64,000 nucleotides of DNA from Nissolia schottii. Taxonomy: Eukaryota > Streptophyta > Magnoliopsida > Fabales > Fabaceae. Under the pieces are notes generated by a model. That model was not told where the DNA came from. It worked only from the letters and a program-made list of their open reading frames with translations, and did not search any database. Shown in pieces: positions 53,001-62,184 of this stretch (position 1 is the first letter of the stretch; each line of letters starts with the position of its first letter). The stretch covers positions 773,127 to 837,126 of the forward strand of contig QANU01107566.1 of the NCBI GenBank assembly GCA_003254905.1. Reading direction: 5' to 3'. A program made the translations under genes and the position numbers.

Positions 53001-55064
53001 AAACTGAACAGTGAGAAAAATTCCTCCATTGCTCTCCAATTCCCGTTTACTCCCTGTTTTTTTTTACTTGTCCACTTTTCTATTTTGGTATTTCCACAAA
53101 AACTTGTCCACTTTCTAAATTTATACCACATTAACTATTTTATTTCTTACTATACCCCTATTAAATAAACACTCTCTCTCTCATGTTTATACAGTACTAA
53201 TAACTCCAACTACCTCCATTATCTTTATATTAAGTAAGGGCAAGTGCGTAAAGTACTACCAATTTTTCCCTACTTTCATGTTTTTTAATCATTTCCTTAT
53301 TATCCGCACACAACACACAGTGGACAACTAAAAAAAATGGAGGGAGTATTTCCTAACAAACTTTCCCTCCATTTCTTACTGAAGTTTCTGCCCCCATTGT
53401 CTGCTCTTCCTATCCTGTATTATTTTCAATTGGGCCTGTCATCTGACCTGGCCCATCCCTTTTTTTCCTCTTTCTCACATACACCTGCTTAATTAGCGGT
53501 GTCCTAACAAAATTCATTCTCCCTTCCACTTTCTCTTTCTCTTACACTGAAAATTTCCTTGACCAGCAAATATTTAGAGTAATTAAGACAGATAATTCAT
53601 AATATCTGAATCCCACAGGCACTATAACTGCCATATCACTTCATGACACTATTATACCCCAGCCATCAGCTCCATTTTGCCAATTATCCTGGTTGAGCAA
53701 TTAGTCTACTCTTCCTTTCTTACAAGTTAATTGATGATATTAAGAACTTCCCATTCCAATGCTTAAAGATACATGGAATTTTTTATTTATCTTCTGTAAC
53801 TATTTGCAGTGACCGACTCCAAATAGTGGAAAAGGACTTGACTGATGTGGTCCATAAGATTGTAACTACGTGCAGGTAAGCCAGCATAGTTAAGAAAAAC
53901 ACAAGTTTTATTGCTTCTTAGCCAACATGGTTTCCATGTTAATAAAAAAATGATTTTAATATAATAGGTGCTTTTCTTAATGAAAGCACTGAGAAACCAT
54001 GCAGTGAACTAACATTGATAACAGTACTAATGGCCTTGCACAGCTTTGATACATTTTCCCAGTTTTAGCGATCCACCTACTATTCTAATTTACAAAACAA
54101 AGGATTAATAGAGTAAGTATTCAATCCTCAAGACCCCTGATACTTCGATCTACCACTACTTAAGAGTTGTTATAAAAAAATGGTACCTTTACTGTAGAAA
54201 GAACAAGATTGGCGTGTTTTTCCTGCCACTTGGTTAGGTCCTGCCTAATATTCGAAACAGCGGGAACATCAGTCAGCTCTGTATCATCTGCAAATAGGAA
54301 CCAAAATTAAGCAAAGCTTATATCCTGTGAAGAATAAAGGGAAGTACCAACAGAATAAAACAGCCTTTAAACTTCTTCGCATTAGCACTGAACATTAAGA
54401 TGTGTTGTCATGGTTAAACCATGTGGAAAGTATGATGGCATTATAAACTTGTTTTATACAGCAAAAAAGAAAGAAAAAGAAAAAAAAGGTAGAAAATAAA
54501 TGCACTCATTTTCACTTTAGAATATACTGCCATACTGTAAATCAATTACATTCCATCCACTACTTCCTTCTTCTTTTTTCTTTTTCACTAGCGTTCGTCT
54601 TTTGCCAGCAGACGCACGAAATACAACAAGCATTAGTTGAAGAAGTTTTCATAATTGCACCTAACCCTAATCCTCCGCATACTGATTAAGAAAATTAAAA
54701 CTAAATAATAAAAAAAGAGACCTTGAAGAGGGAAATCGCGGAAGGTGGTGACAGTGATGCCTGTGACGAACTCCCTCAACTCGTCGGTGATGCCGAAAGT
54801 CTCGAGGTCGAGATCCTTGTCGTTGGGCTGCGATTGGGAAGGGTTAGGGTTAGCGGCGTCGGCGGCGAGGTGCTTGATCTGATCGGCTCGCTTGATGGCT
54901 TCGGCTCGGAGCTGGTCGGCTCGCTTGGAAGCTTCGGCCGCGATTTCCTTGGAGGTCTCCGCTATGATGCCGGAGAGCTTGGAAGCTCCTAAACCGAGGG
55001 AGAGGTCCTGCGATCGCTTCGCTGTTTCTTCCGCGAAGCTCCGCGCTCTGTTCCACAGCTGCAT
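50090..55064 (-). CDS. BSD-domain protein (275 aa, 6 coding exons)
   Basis: Exons in transcript order: 55064-54722, 54287-54187, 52985-52888, 52220-52012, 50716-50664, 50113-50090. The total is 828 nt with consistent phases. The N-terminus (MQLWNRARSFAEETAKRSQD) is an amphipathic, Ala/Lys-rich helix region to about residue 85, with repeated KRADQ-type heptads. The BSD domain covers about 131-183: DLTKWQEKHANLVLSTVKEI, then RYELCPRVMKERKFWRIYF with the paired F167-W168 that typify BSD, ending NSHVAPYE. The tail is acidic (DLDAFLLGDTGDSDNDQ; DDDLDKLVDSSDDEKGKS). BSD domains occur in TFIIH p62/DOS2- and synapse-associated-type proteins; the plant members are poorly characterised, so no function is claimed. 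The last coding exon is only 24 nt (DDEKGKS plus stop). Introns contain two MITE-like insertions. Confidence 0.92.
50812..51103. mobile_element. MITE-like inverted-repeat element in the BSD gene (intron 50717-52011)
   Basis: The left end, GTAAATACTCAAATTGGTTT, and the reverse complement of the right end, GTAATACTCAAATTAGTCCT, are imperfect inverted repeats continuing through a CTAAAGAT/CCAAAGAT motif. The interior repeats ACCAAATTGATG-like units. No clear target duplication was found, so the class is uncertain. Confidence 0.5.
53050..53346. mobile_element. Stowaway-like MITE in the BSD gene (intron 52986-54186)
   Basis: The left end, CTCCCTGTTTTTTTTTACTT, and the reverse complement of the right end, CTCCCTCCATTTTTTTTAGT, match, and both continue into GTCCACT. 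TA dinucleotides at 53048-53049 and 53347-53348 fit a Tc1/mariner (Stowaway) target duplication. It is 297 bp with no coding content. Confidence 0.75.
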
Positions 55065-55249
55065 CGTTCTTCTTCTTCTTCTTCAATTCGATTGATGAGT
55101 GAGAGTGACAAGCGAGAAGAGACTGGGTGAAGGGTTTTTTTTTCCTGATTGTGTGTTTGGAATCGGAAAGAAGCACTGCTTGCTGGGCGCCACGTACTGC
55201 GGTTGACCCTCGGTTTTTCATTTTTCATGTTCTTTTATATACTATTTTC
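55065..55249 (-). promoter_or_regulatory. 5' leader and candidate TATA box of the BSD-domain gene
   Basis: Reading the minus strand, AGTATATAAAAGAAC (about 55234-55247) is a good TATA box roughly 170 bp before the ATG at 55064. A GAAGAA-rich tract lies directly before the start codon (55067-55084). A GGTTGACC W-box-like motif is at about 55201. The transcription start is not known from sequence. Confidence 0.5.
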
Positions 55250-57773
55250 ATTTTCATATATATTTATTTTATATTCTCACAGCGAAAATTGATTAATATG
55301 AGGGAATGTTGATACTAAAACAGTTTATATTTACTTTTCTACATGCATCATAATTTTCATTAATAATAAAACAGTAATGTTGATAATACGAGGGCATATT
55401 ATCTGATCATAAGAAAAAACAGTAACACTAGCAACCAGCAAGGAGGCATGCTAGAACAAAAGCCTTTTGGGATTCGGCAAGAAGCTAGGATTTGGCGATG
55501 GACGACCTAGCATGCGGCTTTTTGCTTTTGTTTGGGTCAAAGGGTCTTTTTGGTCATTGTGTTTCCCTTTATGATATGATTAAATGGGTCTGTTTTCCTG
55601 ATGGGCCGTTAGCTAGGCCCACAACTCGGGCACTTCAATGGGCCTAGCATCTGCACTGAGCCACCCGGGCTTAGCTAGTTGAAAACCAAACTTGTATGGG
55701 CCTCGGAGCCTTTGTAAAACAGAAACAAAACCAGACTTGTAATCTAGTTTTGGCAAGGATTTTAATGTGGCTTCCGTGGAAGAAAGTGAATCTTGGAGGT
55801 ACTTGCAATCTTCCTCAAACAGAACAAGTGGATCCGATAGCAGTGGTGTAGAATCTTCGCCATGAAATAATTTTTCATTCTCGTGGACAAAGATCGAAAT
55901 TCTAACCTCATGATTTAGAGACAAATTGATTTCTCATTCTGTACAATGCTAGTCTTTATTTCCTAATATGTGGCCATCTCTAACACTAACCAATTCGAAT
56001 TTATAACTAAATGCTTAAAGAATTATTCTATACCATTGAAAAAGAGACGATACATAGAATGGGTAGGCCTACGCTTCTCTTCCAAGTTTGAGTTGTAGGA
56101 AATTATCAAGCACAACCTTATACATTAATTAGCTGCGTAGAAAAGCAATTGCCACTCGTCCCTTAAACTTAAAGGATGAGAAACGGTGATTATATGTTCA
56201 TTCTGTCAAGATTGAATCAACTAATTTATTCGTGGACAGTGGACCACTATAGGCTCTTCTCTAGCTAACTCCACGTGTATATATACCTCTTCCAAAATGT
56301 ATGAAATTTTATTTACAACTTAATTATATATATACACAATTATGGTTTCTCAAATAACGTAAAAACCCTATTCTATTTAATTTATCAATTTTTAATAATT
56401 TTTTTAGCTAAATTCATCCAACTTTATTATCATTTCATGATTTAATATGACATATTAATAAATTATATAATCTAATGTGATAAATTAAAACTTTTTAAGG
56501 TAATATTTGTAGAAAGGTGCATCGTAAGCTCGCATGATCCGTAAATCTCTAAACTTCTTATAAGTTGACTCTTTTAATAATTTGACTAATGAAAAATTTA
56601 TTACGATCATATAAAACATGAAATGATAACAAAATTTAATGAATTTAGTTATAAAAATTATTAAAATGAGTGAATTAAGTTGTATAGAGTATTTACCCCA
56701 TAAGATAATTAAGCAACCACGGTATTAAAATTATGTTCATGTTGATTATGCCAAGAAGGATTGAAACTCTTAGCATTTTAATCTCATAATACGCAAATAC
56801 TTGACAACACTTTTTTGAGTTCTTGAAAAATTAGAACGTGCACCTAAGAAATGGCTTCTGAAGATTATTTTCTTATTTTTAAAATTGTTCATATATTCAT
56901 CAAAAATAATTTTGTGACCCTGGGTTTGCCAATCTCCTACAGAGGAACCTATACTGAAACTTAGATTTTTTTTTATTTTATTTATTTTTTAACGTGCATC
57001 AATACCCCTGACTAATATAGTATGATAACATAAATTCAGCATATTTTTTGGACTCGTGGATCATTTCATCATCAATTAAGGTACCCACCCAAGAAGAGCA
57101 AGTGTGGTTCATGATATCCGATCTTGTAATAATTTCTATGAAACGAACAAAAACAGTATATACATGTAATAATGTTGTACATGGATGGTGACCCACATGA
57201 GAAAAACATATGTATGGCAGTGAAATGAATGAATAAAAAATTTGAAATGTGTCAAGTGTCCCTGAGACTGAGTGATTCTTCCAAGCGTGTCATGAACAAA
57301 TCATTGCGTAATTTACTGATTCTTGGGTGAACCACGCTACACGTTTGTTTGCAGACAAGGTGAACATGAATTATTGAAAGATCTAAGCTTACGTGTCTCA
57401 CATTATAACAATGTCCTTCACAAAATTGATGTAACCATGTTCGTGTGACGTAGACTGACAAGCAATTGGAAAACTTTAGAAAATTAAATTTGTTGTCGGA
57501 AATTAGTTATTAAAATATAAGGGCTTTTTTAACTATTACCCTCAAGATACTTATTAAAAAATTAAAATAAGAAAGTTTTCAGTATTTTAAATCCTTTCAA
57601 TTCATTAAATATTTAAACAAATTTCTCAATCAATATAAATTTTCTCTTTTTACTTTCGTAACGAGTGTTCACACTCGTTGTTTTTACATAAAATGATATA
57701 ATATACTTGTTAATTTTATAACAAGTGGTCTATTTTACACTTTTTTTTTACGGTAGTATAACGTATCTTACTA
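55250..57773. other. Intergenic, no gene supported
   Basis: A 103-codon minus frame (55613-55924) ends GWLSADARPIEVPELWA; I do not recognise it. Otherwise AT-rich DNA with the palindromic MITE at 56.4-56.7 kb. Confidence 0.4.
56357..56703. mobile_element. Palindromic MITE, copy 3 of a family seen in this window
   Basis: The left arm (TTTTTAATAATTTTTTTAGC ... TTATCATTTCATG) is repeated in inverted form at the right (CATGAAATGATAACAAAATT ... AAAATTATTAAAA). The centre contains GTGCATCGTAAGC. Related copies are at 47894-48175 and, partly, 12500-12665. Confidence 0.65.
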
Positions 57774-57781
57774 CTCTTAAA

Positions 57782-58136
57782 CAGGACTGTCAAAATGGGT
57801 CCAGTTCGTTTACCCGATTAAATGGACGGACTTTACATGCAAAAATTAGGTCCGCGAAAATTTAAAAAAAAATTGGACCAGCCCGTTTAAACCCAGCTCG
57901 TTTTGCCCACGGACCGGCCCCGTTTACCCGTGAATTTTTTTTTATTTTATAAATAATTTTTTTATTTTTTTAATTTTTTTTAAAAAATAAATGGGCTAAC
58001 GGACGGCCCGTTTAGGCCCGCGGACCGACCATAAACGAGCCGAACCCTAAAAATATCCATATTTTTTGCTCGGCCTGTTTAGGCCCGCGGGCCTAAACGA
58101 GCGGACCATAAACGGGCCGGCCAATTGACAGCCCTA
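57782..58136. mobile_element. hAT-type MITE with 8-bp target duplication
   Basis: The ends CAGGACTGTCAAAATGGGTC and (complement of right) TAGGGCTGTCAATTGGCCGG are inverted repeats. The inner part has repeated GGCCCGTTTAGGCCCGCGG-like blocks around an AT core. CTCTTAAA (57774-57781) and CTCTTAAG (58137-58144) differ by one base, consistent with an 8-bp hAT duplication. Confidence 0.8.
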
Positions 58137-58310
58137 CTCTTAAGTAATACCTTAATTTATTATTATTGTGATTAAGAGAGATCAAACTTATGTAAACCCC
58201 CTCTTACATATTTTTAAATTTCATTTAGCAGTAGAATCCACTTTTAACTTACAATTCCATTTGAAGTAAAGGGATCCATATGAAACATTTGTTAGAAATA
58301 CGTGTCTCTG

Positions 58311-58312
<2 letters not shown>

Positions 58313-58361
<49 letters not shown>
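58313..58361. repeat. (AT)n microsatellite
   Basis: 49 bp of AT repeats between the hAT-type MITE and the MULE 5' end. Confidence 0.9.
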
Positions 58362-58364
<3 letters not shown>

Positions 58365-58379
58365 AAATGTCTGAATGAA

Positions 58380-58720
58380 GGAACAGAAATCGTTGTACCT
58401 CCTAGCGAATTTCAGAACGGATAATAAAAAGAAAATGAAAAGGGGTCGAGGACATTTGTTTGAAATTGTCGGAGCATGCTGTAATTTCAGCCTTTGTCAT
58501 AAAATGATGTCGACGGGACAAGTGATTAAAACCACCGAAGAGTGACAATTTCAGCACCTGCTGAAATTTTTTTTTAAAAAAAAATGGTGCTTAAGCCACA
58601 GGAATCCTACTATAAATACCAAGCTATCTAGAGAAAAATTACACTCCATTTCACTTCTCCTCCTCTTTTTCTTTTCTTCATTTCATCTCATTCTTAAGAA
58701 TCTTAAGTGTTATTTGTTTC
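58380..58720 (+). promoter_or_regulatory. Probable 5' end and promoter of the MULE
   Basis: TATAAATA at 58611-58618 is followed by CT-rich leader sequence. Upstream lie GAAATCGTTGT (58387-58397) and several AAATTTCAGC/GAAATT-type inverted motifs, including a palindromic arm pair near 58550-58592. The exact terminal inverted repeat and target duplication could not be defined, because the opposite end is outside the window. Confidence 0.4.
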
Positions 58721-59258
58721 TTGTTTATTTTTTGTATCTGTTTTGAAAAAAAAGAGTCGAAAAGGTGTTGCTACGTTTATTATTATTATTATTTTTATAA
58801 TAGCTTTGTGCAAAAGTCCAATATTGAGGGCGTTGAGTTTATTAGTGAAAATGATGCAAAGTTTATTGTAATTTGGTCGGCTATGTCGTCCTCAGATTTG
58901 TGTGGTGCAATTTCTTCTCGTTTTCACAAGAGCAAGAATAAGATATAAAGCTCCAATGTCTTTTACGAATGGGTTGATTAAATATCGACATGTTAAGATA
59001 TCAAATGACCTCCAAGTATAATAGATGTTTTCTTTATACGAAAATTATAAAACACACCTGAGTGACATTGATATATTCGCGAATTTCGAAGAGGTTGGTC
59101 CTAATGTTGATTTAAATTATGGTTTGAGTTCAAATGAAGTGTATCAGCTAGACGTTCAACCAACATTACTGTCAGATGATGAGATGTTCACAGATGAAGA
59201 TGACGATATGAACTGGAGTGGGCATGAAAGTGACATGTCTGAAGACGATGGAACTGAC

Positions 59259-60035
59259 NNNNNNNNNNNNNNNNNNNNNNNNNNNNNNNNNNNNNNNNNN
59301 NNNNNNNNNNNNNNNNNNNNNNNNNNNNNNNNNNNNNNNNNNNNNNNNNNNNNNNNNNNNNNNNNNNNNNNNNNNNNNNNNNNNNNNNNNNNNNNNNNNN
59401 NNNNNNNNNNNNNNNNNNNNNNNNNNNNNNNNNNNNNNNNNNNNNNNNNNNNNNNNNNNNNNNNNNNNNNNNNNNNNNNNNNNNNNNNNNNNNNNNNNNN
59501 NNNNNNNNNNNNNNNNNNNNNNNNNNNNNNNNNNNNNNNNNNNNNNNNNNNNNNNNNNNNNNNNNNNNNNNNNNNNNNNNNNNNNNNNNNNNNNNNNNNN
59601 NNNNNNNNNNNNNNNNNNNNNNNNNNNNNNNNNNNNNNNNNNNNNNNNNNNNNNNNNNNNNNNNNNNNNNNNNNNNNNNNNNNNNNNNNNNNNNNNNNNN
59701 NNNNNNNNNNNNNNNNNNNNNNNNNNNNNNNNNNNNNNNNNNNNNNNNNNNNNNNNNNNNNNNNNNNNNNNNNNNNNNNNNNNNNNNNNNNNNNNNNNNN
59801 NNNNNNNNNNNNNNNNNNNNNNNNNNNNNNNNNNNNNNNNNNNNNNNNNNNNNNNNNNNNNNNNNNNNNNNNNNNNNNNNNNNNNNNNNNNNNNNNNNNN
59901 NNNNNNNNNNNNNNNNNNNNNNNNNNNNNNNNNNNNNNNNNNNNNNNNNNNNNNNNNNNNNNNNNNNNNNNNNNNNNNNNNNNNNNNNNNNNNNNNNNNN
60001 NNNNNNNNNNNNNNNNNNNNNNNNNNNNNNNNNNN
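59259..60035. other. Assembly gap inside the MULE transposase
   Basis: 777 Ns between the acidic N-terminal segment and the end of the first large exon. Confidence 0.99.
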
Positions 60036-60119
60036 GCGAGTTTGATAACCATGCTGACGACCATACAGGTACTCTTATTATCCACATTGTAATAAAATTT
60101 AATTATCTTAGTTTCTAAT

Positions 60120-60639
60120 AATTTTAATTTTAATTAATTATTTTATAATTATATAGACTAACAGAGATGCAAAGTATGCTTTATACTCGCCTCGTCAAGA
60201 GGATCTTGTGTATCAGAACTCATATGTGTTAACTACTAGTTATAGTTTATTTGCTTAATAAATTAAAGTATAATTAAATTCCGTACGTAGATTTAAATTA
60301 TTATATAATTGTTGGTTAATAAATAAATGTAAATTCACTTAAACTGTTATATAATTATTTTTCTATTTTTTATCTCAACGTCCAATAGTTATAATTTTAA
60401 ATTAACTATTCTATAATTATATAGACTAACAAAGATGCAAAGTATGTTTTACATTCGTCTCGTTAAAAGGATCTTGTGTATCAAAACTACATATTTGTTA
60501 ACTTGTAGTTATAGTTTATTTGCTTAATAAATTAAAGTATAATTAAATTCTGTAAGTAATTTAAATTATTATATAATTACTGGTTAATAAATAAATGTAA
60601 ATTCACTTAAAATATTATATAATTATTTTTCTATTTTTT
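60120..60639 (+). repeat. 268-bp tandem duplication in the MULE intron
   Basis: Copy 1 (about 60120-60371) and copy 2 (about 60388-60639) are offset by 268 bp. Both contain ATATAGACTAACARAGATGC, GTTATAGTTTATTTGCTTAA and ATTATTTTTCTATTTTTT. They differ by scattered substitutions, so the duplication is old or both copies decayed. Confidence 0.85.
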
Positions 60640-62184
60640 GGTTTATTAAATTTTACAGACGATGAAGGAGATCAACAACCACATGATCCACCAGCTTTCT
60701 TACGCACGCTTGATGTGGAAGGGATGCATGCATCTGAGTTTGGAGACTTGGATAATGATTACTTTGTCGTTGATGATCTCTACATAGGGATAAGGAGGTA
60801 GTTAAAGAAGTTGTTGCAAACCATTGCATATGCATTGGGGTGGATTACAAAATAAAAGAGTCAGAACTAACAACATACTTCTGCAAATACAAGAACTTTG
60901 GCCAAGGGTGTCAATGACTTATTAGGACTACATTGAAAAAAATAGTTGCTTTTAGGAGGTTACAAAGTACAACGACCCCTCATACTTGCCTTGCTCCACG
61001 GCTTACCGGAGACCACTCAAAGTTGACTTCTTTCAAGATTGTTGGCATGATATTGACATAGATAAGGGTGAAGCCAAAAATGTGCATAAAATCCATTCAA
61101 GCAAATGTTATGGACCGTGAAAGATATTGGTCATCATACCAAAAGGCTTGACTGGCAAAGGAAAAGACAATTGCACAAGTCTACGACAATTGGGAACATT
61201 CGTACAATGACTTGCCATATTGGTTAATTGCATTAAATCATTTTGATCATTTAAGCCCAATTGAAGTGGATATTGTTGATGCTTACAATGTCGATGGATT
61301 GTTTAGGAAAGATGCTATAACTTTTCATGTGCGTTTGGGGTTTTGGCCCTCGCATTAATGCATTTACCCACTGCAAATTAATGGTCCAAGTGGATGGAGA
61401 ACACTTGTACGGACAATAAAAGGGTTTTTTTGTTGATGACATCTACACAAGATGACAATCAAAATATTGTGCTCATTGCCTTTGCGATTGTCGAGGGTGA
61501 AACAGGATGTGTTTGATATTTTTTCTTGATGACACAAATAGGGACGTTACAGGTAAATATCACATTTCAATACTTCGACATAATACTGCACCCATGTATA
61601 CACATTTTAATGTCGACCATTTTCATGAATTTTTACTGCAGATTCATGAATTTTTAAGAGTGCAGCAAGCGTTCCATTGCAAGGATTTATCGTCAGATAA
61701 TGAGTTCAAGGTTGATCTAAGAAGCATCTAAGGTGACTATGACACTTTTCAAAGATTTAAGTTTCCATGTGTTCATGTAATGACATGTTGTGACAGTGTG
61801 AGTCAAGACTTGAGGGTGTACGTCGACAAAGTTTACAACATGGACAACCTCTCTAAGGTATATGGGCAATAATTTCAGGATGTCGGCCACAAATCAACAT
61901 GACCTTATTACGTAGGCCCACTCGTTATTTTAGACCAAAGTTTAAAGTGTAACAAATTAGGCCATCCAAAATCAACTCATCTTTGCAATGAAATGGATTT
62001 GAGAGAGGGATGAAGACCAAGACATTGTACTCTTTGTTGTGACTCAAATCATAATAGTACTCATTGTCCATATATTGGTGCAGGGCCAAGTCCTCAGTCT
62101 TAGGACACATTAATGTAAAAGTAGAAATATTACATTTCATCATCTTTTGTGTGAAAAAGTTCAAACAATTATAAATAATACATA

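Larger units (their letters stand above)
58808..62103 (+). pseudogene. Mutator-like (MULE) transposase, decayed
   Basis: Fragments align in order with plant MULE transposases. An N-terminal PB1/MuDR-like part (IEGVEFISENDAKFIVIWSA, about 58818-58877) is followed by broken frame and the acidic LLSDDEMFTDEDDDMNWSG segment (59166-59222). A 777-base N gap comes next. After it come an exon end (60036-60068), a 590-bp intron and the exon from 60659 (DDEGDQQPHDPPAFLRTLDV). The transposase core includes VQVDGEHLYGQ (about 61385-61417), which carries the first catalytic Asp of the DDE fold. The end has a CCHC knuckle, CTLCCDSNHNSTHC (C-x2-C-x4-H-x4-C), and a stop at 62101-62103. Several in-frame stops and frame changes interrupt it (for example after IGIRR, and a TAA after HLYGQ), so it should not make an active enzyme. 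A TATA box (58611-58618) suggests the original promoter. Confidence 0.8.

Noticed and set aside
54723..54992. Plus-strand frame rich in Gly, Leu and Val opposite the BSD gene exon 1
   Set aside because: Antisense shadow of the BSD coding exon.
55613..55924. 103-codon minus-strand frame
   Set aside because: Readable and not low-complexity, but no family recognised and no splice or promoter context; left as unsupported.
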